A DNA stretch of 64,000 nt from DATEPR01 sp036491115 (GCA_036491115.1 DASXCQ010000010.1:1-64000); one strand, 5' to 3'. Shown: positions 7,717 through 15,980, counted from the stretch's first letter. Numbers and translations: made by a program. Notes: a model not told the origin generated them from the letters alone.

Positions 7717-9366
7717 CCACAGCTCGGCCTGCCAGTGCGCGGCCGAGATCGGGTCGCCGTTGAGGATCGGCCACAGCCAGGCGAAGTTGGCCACCACGAG
7801 ACCCACGTACAGCGCGACGACGAGCACGCCGGTCTGCCGTCGCTCGTAGCCCGCCCTGGACCTGCCGAGGATCTCGCCCAGCGGCAGCACCAGCATCAGC
7901 ACCAGGAACGGCGCCAGCGGTGTCATGTAGAAGAAGTACATCTGCCGGTCGATGTTGAGGAACCAGGGCAGGATGCCGGCCAGGTAGGTGAACAGGACGG
8001 CGATGTAACGCCAGTCGAACCGGCCGATGGCCCGCCACAGCGCCCAGCCCATCGCCGGGAACGCCAGCCACCACATGGCCGGGGTGCCGATCAGCATGGT
8101 GGCGCTGACGCAGTCCGACGAGCCGCACGCCGACGTGCCGGACGCGTAGTAGTACAGCATCGGCCGCAGCCCCATCGGCCACGTCCACGGCTTGGACTCC
8201 CACGGGTGCGGGTTGTTCGTCGGGGTCAGCAGGTGCTCGTGGAAGAACAGGATGTTGCGGCTGTAGTGGTACAGCAGCCGGAGGGACTGCGGCACCCAGC
8301 TCAGCGGCCATGGCCACGGATCGCCCGGCTGGTAGGGGAAGTTGCCGCCGACGGCGTGTCGGTCGACGCCGGTCTCGCTGGACAGCCACGCCCACCAGCC
8401 GGCCAGGTAGACCAGGATCGGGACCAGGATCAGCGCCCACAGCAGGGGCAGCACGTCCCGGACCAGCACGCCCAGCCACGGCCGCCGGACGCCGGCCGCC
8501 CGGCGGGCCGACACGTCCCAGAACAGTGTCAGCACGGCGAACCCGATGATCCAGTACAGGCCGTCCCACTTGGTCACCAGCATCAGCCCGAGACACAGGC
8601 CGCAGGCGAAACGCCACCAGCGGAAGCCGATTCTGGGCCCGTACGGCGACTCCGTGGCGAACTCCTCGCGCACGGCCGTGGCCAGCCGGGCGCGCACCAG
8701 GTCGCGGTCGCACAGCAGGCAGGCGAACGCGGCGAGCAGCCACAGCGCGGTGAAGATGTCCAGCATGCCCATCCTGGCCTGCAGGTGGCTGACGCCGTCG
8801 CAGATCAGCAGGACGCCCGCGATGCCGCCGAGCAGCGTGGATCGGGTCATCCGGCGGGCGATCCGGATGATCAGCAGGATCATGATGGTGCCGGCCAGCG
8901 CGGAGGCGAACCGCCAGCCCACGCCGTCGTAGCCGAACAGCCACTCGCCGACCGCGATGAGGTACTTGCCCAACGGCGGGTGCACGGTGAGTTCGTAGCC
9001 GGGGTTGTCCTCGAAGCCGCCGTTGCGCAGCATCTGCAGCGCCTGCGGGACGTAGTGCTTCTCGTCGAAGATCGGCGTGCCGTTGTCGGTGGGGTAGCCG
9101 AGGTTCTGGAACCGCAGCACGGCACCGATGGCGGTGAGCACGATGGTGACCAGCCAGCCGCGCAGCCGGTCGGTCGGCATCGGTTTGCCGAGTCGGTCGG
9201 CGGGCTCGGCGAGCAGGGTGTCCGGTGGCGGTCCGTTGGGCGGCTCGGCGCCCAGCGGCACCAGGTCGTCGTCCCGGCCGGCGACGATCTCGGCCGGATC
9301 GTCGACCAGGACGTTCCCGCCGTCCGGCGGTGCCTCCGGGTCCGCCTCGGTCTCCGTCGTGCTCAC
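7699..9366 (-). CDS. pmt: Dolichyl-phosphate-mannose--protein O-mannosyltransferase
   Basis: 555 aa; GTG at 9366. An acidic N-terminal tail of about 68 residues precedes roughly ten transmembrane helices. The first extracytoplasmic loop carries the catalytic Asp-Glu pair in I-F-D-E-K-H-Y. Family PMT (GT39), like M. tuberculosis Rv1002c: transfers mannose from polyprenyl-phosphomannose to Ser/Thr of Sec-exported proteins at the membrane. It is divergent from rsmI with only 23 bp between start codons, exactly the Rv1002c/Rv1003 arrangement. Its promoter (TACGAT, then 6 nt, then GTG) predicts a leaderless mRNA. Possible substrates nearby include the secreted Pro/Thr-rich proteins, but that link is inference. 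Confidence 0.93.
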   Translation of the reverse strand: MSTTETEADPEAPPDGGNVLVDDPAEIVAGRDDDLVPLGAEPPNGPPPDTLLAEPADRLGKPMPTDRLRGWLVTIVLTAIGAVLRFQNLGYPTDNGTPIFDEKHYVPQALQMLRNGGFEDNPGYELTVHPPLGKYLIAVGEWLFGYDGVGWRFASALAGTIMILLIIRIARRMTRSTLLGGIAGVLLICDGVSHLQARMGMLDIFTALWLLAAFACLLCDRDLVRARLATAVREEFATESPYGPRIGFRWWRFACGLCLGLMLVTKWDGLYWIIGFAVLTLFWDVSARRAAGVRRPWLGVLVRDVLPLLWALILVPILVYLAGWWAWLSSETGVDRHAVGGNFPYQPGDPWPWPLSWVPQSLRLLYHYSRNILFFHEHLLTPTNNPHPWESKPWTWPMGLRPMLYYYASGTSACGSSDCVSATMLIGTPAMWWLAFPAMGWALWRAIGRFDWRYIAVLFTYLAGILPWFLNIDRQMYFFYMTPLAPFLVLMLVLPLGEILGRSRAGYERRQTGVLVVALYVGLVVANFAWLWPILNGDPISAAHWQAELWLPSWR

Positions 9367-9372
9367 CGGCCG

Positions 9373-9382
9373 ATCGTAGGGT
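9373..9382. promoter_or_regulatory. Bidirectional promoter with interleaved -10 elements (pmt / rsmI)
   Basis: The sequence ATCGTAGGGT carries TAGGGT on the plus strand (9377-9382), 7 nt before the rsmI GTG at 9390, and TACGAT on the minus strand (9378-9373), 6 nt before the pmt GTG at 9366. The two -10 hexamers share the central TA. Both transcripts are predicted to be leaderless or nearly so. Confidence 0.7.
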
Positions 9383-9389
9383 GAGCGTC

Positions 9390-10253
9390 GTGAAGCGGGA
9401 ATCTGGACCGGGTCGACTCGTACTGGCGGGGACGCCGCTGGGCGACGCGTCGGACGCGTCGCCGAAGCTGGTGGCCGCGCTGGGCGACGCCGACGTGATC
9501 GCCGCCGAGGACACCCGGCGGATGCGGTCGCTGGCCGCCGCCCTGGGCGTGACACCCACCGGGCGCGTGGTCAGCTTCTACGACGCGGTGGAGACCGCGC
9601 GGCTGCCCGGCCTGGTGGCGGCCATCGCCGACGGCCGGACCGTGCTGCTGGTGACCGACGCGGGCATGCCGAGCGTGTCCGATCCCGGCTACCGGTTGGT
9701 GGACGCCTGTGTCCAGGCCGGGCTGGCGGTAACTTGCATTCCGGGACCGTCCGCGGTGACCACGGCGCTGGCGTTGTCCGGGCTGCCCAGCAACCGGTTC
9801 TGTTTCGAGGGCTTCGCACCGCGCAAACCGGGGGAGCGGCGGCGGTGGCTGGCCGAACTGGCCGCGGAACGGCGTACGTGCGTGTTCTTCGAGTCACCGC
9901 ACCGCGTGGCCGCCACCCTGGCCGACGCGGCCGACGTGCTCGGCGGCGACCGGCTGGCCGCGGTCTGCCGCGAGCTGACCAAACAGTATGAAGAGGTGCG
10001 CCGCGGCGGACTGGCCGAACTGGCCGAGTGGGCGCGGGACGGGGTGCGCGGCGAGGTCACGGTCGTGCTGGCCGGCGCCGAACCGGAGACCGCCGACGTC
10101 GGCGACCTGACCGGCCGGGTCGAGTCGCTCGTGGCGGGTGGGCAGCGGCTGAAGGACGCCGTGGCCGACGTGGCGGCGGGTGCCCGGGTCGGCCGGAAGG
10201 CGCTCTACGACGCCGTGCTGGCCGGCCGGAAAGCCGGTGTTGACGATCCGTAG
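9390..10253 (+). CDS. rsmI: 16S rRNA (cytidine-1402-2'-O)-methyltransferase
   Basis: 287 aa from GTG 9390; an alternative GTG at 9381 would add three residues, but 9390 fits the upstream -10 element for a leaderless transcript. RsmI signatures are present: L-V-L-A-G-T-P-L-G-D at the N-terminus, the E-D-T-R-R segment (ortholog of the family AEDTR), TDAGMPSVSDPG, the IPGPSAVTTALALSGLP region and FFESPHR. It 2'-O-methylates C1402 in the decoding centre of 16S rRNA using SAM (tetrapyrrole-methylase fold). It lies 9 nt upstream of metG, which has its own -10 element inside the rsmI stop region. Confidence 0.95.
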   Translation: MKRESGPGRLVLAGTPLGDASDASPKLVAALGDADVIAAEDTRRMRSLAAALGVTPTGRVVSFYDAVETARLPGLVAAIADGRTVLLVTDAGMPSVSDPGYRLVDACVQAGLAVTCIPGPSAVTTALALSGLPSNRFCFEGFAPRKPGERRRWLAELAAERRTCVFFESPHRVAATLADAADVLGGDRLAAVCRELTKQYEEVRRGGLAELAEWARDGVRGEVTVVLAGAEPETADVGDLTGRVESLVAGGQRLKDAVADVAAGARVGRKALYDAVLAGRKAGVDDP

Positions 10254-10256
10254 GCT
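10251..10256 (+). promoter_or_regulatory. -10 element TAGGCT, leaderless start of metG
   Basis: TAGGCT overlaps the rsmI stop codon and ends 6 nt before the metG ATG at 10263. No Shine-Dalgarno is present. The same hexamer and spacing occur before ispE (17188). Confidence 0.6.
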
Positions 10257-10262
10257 TGACTC

Positions 10263-12056
10263 ATGAGCTCTCCCGTGTTGACGGCGGTGGCCTGGCCCTA
10301 TGCCAACGGGCCACGCCACATCGGCCACGTGTCCGGTATCGGTGTCCCTTCGGACCTGTTCGCCCGGTACATGCGGATGACCGGCAACGACGTGCTCATG
10401 GTGTCCGGCAGCGACGAGCACGGCACGCCGATCACCGTGCAGGCCGACAAGGAGGGCCTCACCCCGCAGCAGACCGTCGACCGGTACCACCGGATCATCG
10501 CCGAGAACATGCGGGACCTGGGCGTCACCTACGACCTCTACACCCGTACCACCACGGGCAACCACACCGATGTCGTCCAGCAGATCTTCCTGGCGCTGCA
10601 CCGCAACGGCTACATCCTGCCCAAGACCAGCAAGGGCGCGATCAGCCCGAGCACCGGCCGTACCCTGCCCGACCGCTACATCGAGGGCACCTGCCCGATC
10701 TGCGGCTACGACGGCGCCCGGGGCGACCAGTGCGACAACTGCGGCAACCAGCTCGACGCGATCGACCTGATCCGCCCGAAGTCGCGGATCAACGGCGAGA
10801 CGCCGAAGTTCGTCGACACCGAGCACCTGTTCCTCGACCTGCCGGCGTTCACCGAGACCCTGGGCAAGTGGCTGTCCACCAAGACCGACTGGCGGCCCAA
10901 CGTCCTGAAGTTCACCCAGAACCTGCTGGACGACATGCGGCCCAGGCCGATCACCCGGGACCTGGACTGGGGCGTGCCGATCCCGCTGGACGGTTGGCGG
11001 GACCAGCCGCTGAAGCGGTTCTACGTCTGGTTCGACGCGGTGATCGGGTACTTCTCGGCCAGCGTCGAGTGGGCGCGGCGGTCCGGCGACCCGGAGGCGT
11101 GGCGGAAGTGGTGGAACAACCCGGACGCCCGGATCGTGCACTTCATGGGCAAGGACAACATCACCTTCCACGCCCAGATCTGGCCCGCGCTGCTGCTCGG
11201 CCACAACGGTGCCGGCGACCACGGCGGTGAGCCGGGTCCGTACGGGACGCTGAACCTGCCGTCGGAGATCGCGTCCAGCGAGTTCCTCACCATGAGCGGG
11301 TCGAAGTTCTCCACCTCCCGGGGCACGGTGATCTACCTGGGCGACTTCCTGCGCGAGTTCGGGCCGGACAGCCTGCGCTACTTCATCGCGGCGGCCGGCC
11401 CGGAGACCCAGGACGTCGACTTCACCTGGGACGAGTTCGTGCGCCGGGTGAACTTCGAGCTGGCCAACGAGTGGGGCAACCTGGTGAACAGGTCCATCTC
11501 GATGGCGCACAAGAACGTGGGCGCGGTGCCGACGCCGAGCCGGCCGGAGCAGGCGGACGAACAGCTCAAGGCGTTGGCCCGGAAGGCGTTCGACACCGTC
11601 GGGGACAACCTGCGGCGCAACCGGTTCCGCGCCGCGATCGCGGACACGATGCGGGTCGCGCAGGCCGCCAACAGGTACCTGTCCGACCAGGAGCCGTGGA
11701 AGCGCAAGGACGACCCGGAGCGGCGGGACACCATCCTGCACACCGCGCTGCAGGTCGTGTCGGACGTGAACACGATGTTCACGCCGTTCCTGCCGCACTC
11801 GGCGCAAAAGGTCTACGAGGCGCTGGGCGGCCAGGGGCTGTGGGCATCGCAGCCGGAGCTGCGTGAGGTGGACGACCTGGACATCGAGGGTCGCCGCTAC
11901 CCGGTGATCACCGGTGACTACGACAAGGAACTGGCTCGGTGGGAGTCGGTGCCGATCGAGGTGGGCAGGCCGCTGGCCAAGCCGACACCGCTGTTCACCA
12001 AGCTCGACCCGGAGTTGGGTGAGACCGGCCCGGACTTCGCGCCCATCTCGAGGTGA
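10263..12056 (+). CDS. metG: Methionyl-tRNA synthetase
   Basis: 597 aa, class I synthetase. The HIGH signature appears as WPYANGPRHIGH (residues 10-21). A zinc knuckle with CPICGYDG and CDNCGNQ is present around residues 145-165. The KMSKS loop reads S-K-F-S-T-S-R. W-x-D-W-G-V and the anticodon-binding helical domain (about 400-540) are intact. It charges tRNA-Met in the cytoplasm. The zinc-binding long form differs from the shorter M. tuberculosis MetS, which lacks the four-Cys knuckle as I recall it. tatD overlaps its stop (GTGA), so the two are translated together. Confidence 0.96.
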   Translation: MSSPVLTAVAWPYANGPRHIGHVSGIGVPSDLFARYMRMTGNDVLMVSGSDEHGTPITVQADKEGLTPQQTVDRYHRIIAENMRDLGVTYDLYTRTTTGNHTDVVQQIFLALHRNGYILPKTSKGAISPSTGRTLPDRYIEGTCPICGYDGARGDQCDNCGNQLDAIDLIRPKSRINGETPKFVDTEHLFLDLPAFTETLGKWLSTKTDWRPNVLKFTQNLLDDMRPRPITRDLDWGVPIPLDGWRDQPLKRFYVWFDAVIGYFSASVEWARRSGDPEAWRKWWNNPDARIVHFMGKDNITFHAQIWPALLLGHNGAGDHGGEPGPYGTLNLPSEIASSEFLTMSGSKFSTSRGTVIYLGDFLREFGPDSLRYFIAAAGPETQDVDFTWDEFVRRVNFELANEWGNLVNRSISMAHKNVGAVPTPSRPEQADEQLKALARKAFDTVGDNLRRNRFRAAIADTMRVAQAANRYLSDQEPWKRKDDPERRDTILHTALQVVSDVNTMFTPFLPHSAQKVYEALGGQGLWASQPELREVDDLDIEGRRYPVITGDYDKELARWESVPIEVGRPLAKPTPLFTKLDPELGETGPDFAPISR

Positions 12057-12883
12057 GCAAGCGGCGCGGTGAGCTGCCGCCGGTGCCGGATGCCCTTCCG
12101 GTGCCGGTGGTGGACGCGCACACGCACCTGGACGCCTGTGGCGCCGTGGACGCGGCGGGCGTGCGGGCGATGGTGGACCGGGCCGAGTCGGCCGGTGTCG
12201 ACCGGGTGGTGACGGTGGCCGACGACCTGGCATCCGCTCAGCGGGCCGTGGACGCGGCCGGGTGGGACGACAGGGTGTACGCCGCCGTGGCCGTCCACCC
12301 GACCCGCACGGCGTCCTTCGGCGACGCGGACAAGGCCACCATCGAGGCGATGACGTTGCTGCCCAGGGTGGTCGCGGTCGGCGAGACCGGTTTGGACTAC
12401 TACTGGGACTACTCGCCGCCGGACGCGCAGCGGGCCGCCTTCCGTTGGCACATCGGGCTTGCCAAGCGGGTCGGCAAGCCGCTGATGATCCACGACCGGG
12501 ACGCCCACGCCGACGTGCTGTCCATTCTGGAGGAGGAAGGTCCACCCGACACGGTGGTCTTCCACAGCTACTCCGGGGACGTCGCCATGACACGGCGGTG
12601 CGTCGCGGCCGGGTACGTGTTGTCGTTCTCCGGCACGGTGACCTTTCGCAACGCGCCCGAACTACGCGAATCGGCCACCCTGGTGCCGGCGAGTCAACTG
12701 TTAGTGGAGACGGACGCGCCTTTCCTGACGCCGCATCCGTTCCGTGGTCGTCCGAATGAGCCGTACTGCACCGCTTACACCGTTCGGGAACTGGCGCGGC
12801 TACGAGGTGTGAGCGATGCGGATTTCGGAGCGGTACTCCGGGACAACGCCGAACGGATCTTCGGCATGCGCCGATCGGCGTAA
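12053..12883 (+). CDS. tatD: TatD family metal-dependent deoxyribonuclease
   Basis: 276 aa; GTG start overlapping the metG stop. Metal ligands of the TIM-barrel amidohydrolase fold are visible: D-A-H-T-H-L near residue 20, V-A-V-G-E-T-G-L-D-Y at about 107-116, MIHDRDAH, FHSYSG and the final VETDAPFL. The family has Mg2+-dependent 3'-5' exonuclease/DNA repair activity. The metG-tatD-rpfB order is conserved in Actinobacteria. One in-frame TTA Leu codon occurs at codon 217 (12701), unusual in this genome. Confidence 0.93.
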   Translation: MSKRRGELPPVPDALPVPVVDAHTHLDACGAVDAAGVRAMVDRAESAGVDRVVTVADDLASAQRAVDAAGWDDRVYAAVAVHPTRTASFGDADKATIEAMTLLPRVVAVGETGLDYYWDYSPPDAQRAAFRWHIGLAKRVGKPLMIHDRDAHADVLSILEEEGPPDTVVFHSYSGDVAMTRRCVAAGYVLSFSGTVTFRNAPELRESATLVPASQLLVETDAPFLTPHPFRGRPNEPYCTAYTVRELARLRGVSDADFGAVLRDNAERIFGMRRSA

Positions 12884-12909
12884 TGTCGCCGCAGCGTACG
12901 GGCGTGTTA

Positions 12910-12925
12910 TCACACAGTGGTGTGA
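12910..12925. promoter_or_regulatory. 16-bp inverted repeat upstream of the rpfB promoter
   Basis: TCACAC-AGTG-GTGTGA is a perfect palindrome with a 4-nt centre, 29 bp upstream of the rpfB -35 element. Its position suits an activator or repressor site. The half-sites are in the opposite orientation to a CRP box (TGTGA-N6-TCACA). The cognate factor is unknown. Confidence 0.5.
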
Positions 12926-12953
12926 CGAACGGCACGGTTTTTCCTCGAGGTGT

Positions 12954-12982
12954 TTGCGCAACCCGCTGGAACCCGTTACGGT
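12954..12982 (+). promoter_or_regulatory. Promoter of rpfB
   Basis: TTGCGC (12954-12959), a 17-nt spacer and TACGGT (12977-12982) form a well-spaced housekeeping-type promoter in the intergenic region after tatD. Transcription is expected near 12989, giving a leader of about 246 nt. Confidence 0.65.
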
Positions 12983-12988
12983 CCCGTG

Positions 12989-13234
12989 ACCGATGCCCCT
13001 AACGGACCAAGGTGGAACGTCACCGAGGACCACTAAGGGCAGCCCGCAGTCGAGGCGGCGTTGTGTCGGGGCCTGATCGCCGAGAGGCGAGACGGAACAC
13101 GCGTTCGCTACGGGAGCTGGAGCACCACACCGAGTACCGCACGCAGGAGGACGGGATCTAGCACATCGGCAGCAAGCACTGATGGATGCCAGACCTGAAC
13201 CCACGTGCGGAACGCGTATGGAGGTAACGGCCCT
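12989..13234 (+). promoter_or_regulatory. Long 5' leader of rpfB with possible upstream ORF
   Basis: The predicted rpfB transcript carries about 246 nt before its start codon. Only about 4 nt into the leader an ATG (12993) opens a 27-codon frame, MPLTDQGGTSPRTT..., ending at 13076. This could be a regulatory upstream ORF, although its sequence is not clearly coding. Inverted elements are present (GAACACGCGTTC near 13096). I looked for the c-di-AMP (ydaO) riboswitch signature known upstream of some rpf genes and do not see its conserved core. Confidence 0.45.
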
Positions 13235-14923
13235 GTGATCGCGAGCGGTGACTCTCGCAACCGGACCATGTCCGGACAGCGAAGTCAGGTAGGCAGCACG
13301 GACAGGAACATCGACTGGTTCGGCGGCGGTCTTCCGCCCGGGTACGACCCCGGGTACCACGCCCAGCCCGTCCAGCAACCACAGCAGCAACAGCCCGTCC
13401 CGCCTGCCTACCAATCCGGCTACCACACCCGGAACAGCTACGGCTCCGGCTACTTCAGCCGGCCGGCACCGGGATTCCAGCCCGACCCGTACGGGCAGCA
13501 GCAGCACCAGTTCCAGAACACCTTCAGCGGCCCGGCCGTCGGGCTCCGCGAGCGCCCCGTCGAGATGAGCGCGATCACCTCGTCCTTCACGGTGACCGAG
13601 CAGGACGTACTCGACGTGTTGGGCCCGGACGCCGACGACCTGTTGGCCACCGCGAACCTCGACGTCGACGGCCTGATCTCGATGATCAACGCCGAGACCA
13701 CCCTGCTGCCGCGCATCGACGAAGAGCTCGAGGCGATGTTCGCCGCCGAATCGGCGGCGGAGCCCGACTACTTCGGACGGTCGCAGGCGCAGGAACAGCC
13801 CGAGCAGGAGAGCATCGGGCGCCGCTGGAAGAAACGGTTCCTCAAGGCCACCATCCTGGCCATCCTGATGTCGGCCACCGGCGGTGCCGCGATGGCCGTG
13901 GCGATGGACAAGGACGTCACGGTCGACGTCGACGGGCACGACCTGCACGTGCGCACGTACGACGAGACCGTCGGCGGCCTGCTCGCCGACCAGGGCATCA
14001 AGCTCGGCCCGCACGACGCGCTGTCCCCGTCGCCGAACGCCCCGGTGACCGACGGCGGCAAGATCATGCTGGAGCGCGGTCGCCTGCTCCGGCTGACCGT
14101 GGACGGTGTCGAGCAGCAGCAGTGGACCAGGGCCCAGACCGTGGGTGAGGCGCTGCAGCAGCTCAACGTCAAGACCTCGGGCGCCTTCGTGTCCACCACA
14201 CCCGGCAGCCAGATCCCGCTGTCCGGCCTCGCCGTGCAGATCCGCACGCCCAAGCAGGTCGTCCTGATGGACGGCGCGGGCGTGCCCAAGACGGTGACCT
14301 CCACCGACGCCACCATCGGCGACCTGCTGCGCGACCAGAAGATCGTGCTCGGCCCGCACGACACGGTCAGCCCGAGCCTGACCCTGCCCGTCAAGGCCGG
14401 GATGCGGATCTCGATCAGCCGCAACGGCACCTCGATCATCACCGTCACGCAGCCCATCACCCCGACGGTGCAGCGGATCCAGGACTCCACCCTGAACGAG
14501 GGCGTGCAGAAGGTCGTCACCAAGGGCGTGTCCGGCTCGGAGATCGTCACCTACCGGGTGACCAAGCACAACGGCGTCGAGTCCGGCCGGACCCAGCTGT
14601 CCGTGCAGGTCACCAAGAAGGCCGTGACCGAGGTCATCCACGAGGGCACCAAGGCCCTGCCCGGTGACGAGGTCTGGGACGAGATCGCCCAGTGCGAGTC
14701 CGGTGGCAACTGGCACATCAACACCGGCAACGGCTACTACGGCGGCCTCCAGTTCAACCAGGCCACGTGGCTGTCCAACGGCGGCGACCAGTACGCCTCG
14801 CGGGCCGACCTGGCCACCAAGTCCCAGCAGATCGCGATCGCCGACCGGGTGCGCGCGGCACGGGGCCTGGAGCCCTGGCAGTGTGCCGCCGAGCTCGGCC
14901 TGCCGCTGGCCCCGCCGTCCTGA
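13235..14923 (+). CDS. rpfB: Resuscitation-promoting factor RpfB-type cell wall hydrolase
   Basis: 562 aa; GTG 13235 with GGAGG 10 nt upstream. A long Gln/Pro/Tyr-rich N-terminal part of about 195 residues precedes a single membrane anchor (about 202-224, after RRWKKRF). Outside the membrane come three DUF348 repeats (VTVDVDGHDLHVRTYDE, LTVDGVEQQQW, VVLMDGAG...), a G5 domain (about 405-475), and a C-terminal transglycosylase-like Rpf domain with catalytic Glu in AQCESGGNW and the N-T-G-N-G-Y-Y-G-G-L-Q-F motif. It cleaves peptidoglycan to restart growth of dormant cells. M. tuberculosis RpfB is 362 aa with the anchor at its very N-terminus, so the cytoplasmic extension is unusual. Neighbours rsmA and ispE follow as in mycobacteria. 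Confidence 0.92.
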   Translation: MIASGDSRNRTMSGQRSQVGSTDRNIDWFGGGLPPGYDPGYHAQPVQQPQQQQPVPPAYQSGYHTRNSYGSGYFSRPAPGFQPDPYGQQQHQFQNTFSGPAVGLRERPVEMSAITSSFTVTEQDVLDVLGPDADDLLATANLDVDGLISMINAETTLLPRIDEELEAMFAAESAAEPDYFGRSQAQEQPEQESIGRRWKKRFLKATILAILMSATGGAAMAVAMDKDVTVDVDGHDLHVRTYDETVGGLLADQGIKLGPHDALSPSPNAPVTDGGKIMLERGRLLRLTVDGVEQQQWTRAQTVGEALQQLNVKTSGAFVSTTPGSQIPLSGLAVQIRTPKQVVLMDGAGVPKTVTSTDATIGDLLRDQKIVLGPHDTVSPSLTLPVKAGMRISISRNGTSIITVTQPITPTVQRIQDSTLNEGVQKVVTKGVSGSEIVTYRVTKHNGVESGRTQLSVQVTKKAVTEVIHEGTKALPGDEVWDEIAQCESGGNWHINTGNGYYGGLQFNQATWLSNGGDQYASRADLATKSQQIAIADRVRAARGLEPWQCAAELGLPLAPPS

Positions 14924-14937
14924 CCCTCACCTACGGG

Positions 14938-14943
14938 TACGCT
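14938..14943 (+). promoter_or_regulatory. -10 element TACGCT before rsmA
   Basis: TACGCT ends 7 nt before the rsmA GTG at 14951 in the short rpfB-rsmA gap. No Shine-Dalgarno is seen, so a separate leaderless transcript is predicted in addition to read-through. Confidence 0.5.
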
Positions 14944-14950
14944 CCGCCGC

Positions 14951-15823
14951 GTGGATGCGTTGCTGGGGCCGGCTGACGTCCGCGCCCTGGCCGCGTCGCT
15001 GGACGTCCGGCCGACGAAACGGCTCGGCCAGAACTTCGTGCACGACGCCAACACCGTCCGCCGCATCGTGGCGGCGGCCGGGTTGGCGGCCGACGATGTC
15101 GTGCTGGAGGTCGGGCCGGGACTCGGCTCACTGACCCTCGCGTTGCTGCCCGCTGCTCGGGCCGTGGTGGCGGTGGAACTCGATCCGGTGTTGGCCACTC
15201 GCCTGCCCGAGACCGTGGCCGAACGCGCGCCCGAACTCGCCGACCGGCTGCACGTGGTCGCCGCTGACGCCCTGACCGTGCCGGTCGCCGACCTGCCCGT
15301 CCCACCCACCGCACTGGTGGCCAACCTGCCCTACAACGTCGCCGTGCCGGTGGTCCTTCGCCTGCTGGCCGACCTGCCCGGCCTGGCGCACGGGCTGGTG
15401 ATGGTGCAGGCCGAGGTGGCCGACCGGATGGCCGCCGGGCCGGGCAGCCGGACCTACGGCGTGCCCAGCGTGAAGGCCGCCTGGTACGCCGACGTGCGGC
15501 GGGCCGGGACCGTGCCCCGGTCGGTGTTCTGGCCGGTGCCCAACGTCGACTCGGCCCTGGTGTCGTTCACCCGGCGGCCGTCCCCCTCCGCTGTGGACCG
15601 CACACTGGTGTTCTCGATCGTGGACGCCGCGTTCGCACAGCGCCGCAAGACCCTGCGGGCCGCGCTGGCCGGGTGGGCCGGTTCGGCGGACGCGGCCGGG
15701 CGGCTGCTCGCGGCGGCCGGTGTGTCGCCGTCCGCGCGGGGAGAGCAGCTCGGTGTGGCCGAGTTCACACGATTGGCGGAAGTCGCCGTGGCGGTCGGCG
15801 TAAGGGTCCGGCCTGAGGTGTGA
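14951..15823 (+). CDS. rsmA: 16S rRNA (adenine-1518/1519-N6)-dimethyltransferase
   Basis: 290 aa KsgA/RsmA. Motifs: L-G-Q-N-F-V-H-D-A-N-T-V near residue 23, SAM-binding V-L-E-V-G-P-G-L-G-S-L-T, and the catalytic N-L-P-Y-N-V-A-V-P. It dimethylates two adjacent adenosines in helix 45 of 16S rRNA late in 30S assembly; loss confers kasugamycin resistance in other bacteria. GTG start with a -10 element 7 nt upstream. It is followed not by ispE directly, as in M. tuberculosis, but by a SAM-riboswitch-controlled insertion. Confidence 0.95.
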   Translation: MDALLGPADVRALAASLDVRPTKRLGQNFVHDANTVRRIVAAAGLAADDVVLEVGPGLGSLTLALLPAARAVVAVELDPVLATRLPETVAERAPELADRLHVVAADALTVPVADLPVPPTALVANLPYNVAVPVVLRLLADLPGLAHGLVMVQAEVADRMAAGPGSRTYGVPSVKAAWYADVRRAGTVPRSVFWPVPNVDSALVSFTRRPSPSAVDRTLVFSIVDAAFAQRRKTLRAALAGWAGSADAAGRLLAAAGVSPSARGEQLGVAEFTRLAEVAVAVGVRVRPEV

Positions 15824-15887
15824 GCTCCGTCGTGCCACCCGGTTGAACGCTTGCGCGCCGGGCCGGTGTTCGGCTGTACTGGGTACA

Positions 15888-15974
15888 CCCATCCAGAGCG
15901 GCTGAGGGACCTGGCCCGCGGAAGCCGCAGCAACCACCCGATATCGGGCTGGTGCTACCGCCAGGACCGATGGA
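15888..15974 (+). promoter_or_regulatory. SAM riboswitch (SAM-I clan)
   Basis: Conserved S-box core elements appear in order: AGAGCGGCTGAGGGA, TGGCCC, GAAGCC, GCAACC, then GGTGCTA. P1 is CCATC (15889-15893) with GATGG (15969-15973); P2 is GCGGC/GCCGC; P3 contains CCCGATATCGGG. The P2 loop sequence CCTGGC (from 15910) can pair with GCCAGG (15960-15965), the expected pseudoknot. No P4 hairpin is present, so it may be a SAM-I/IV variant. A possible promoter is TTGCGC (15851) with TGTACT 18 nt later. It precedes a leader peptide and a MetN-like gene, consistent with control by SAM level. Confidence 0.85.
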
Positions 15975-15980
15975 GGACTC

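Noticed and set aside
9894..12935. Very long open frame on the strand opposite metG and tatD
   Set aside because: It is rich in Arg/Pro/His/Val with no known motif and mirrors real genes with clear synthetase and TatD signatures; a by-product of high GC3. The same applies to long frames opposite rpfB (12800-14716), mfd (33614-36760) and ABC-F (20131-21900).
12989..13234. c-di-AMP (ydaO/yuaA) riboswitch in the rpfB leader
   Set aside because: Expected in some actinomycete rpf genes, but the conserved core segments were not found in order; only vague similarity (CGGGAGCTGGAGC).
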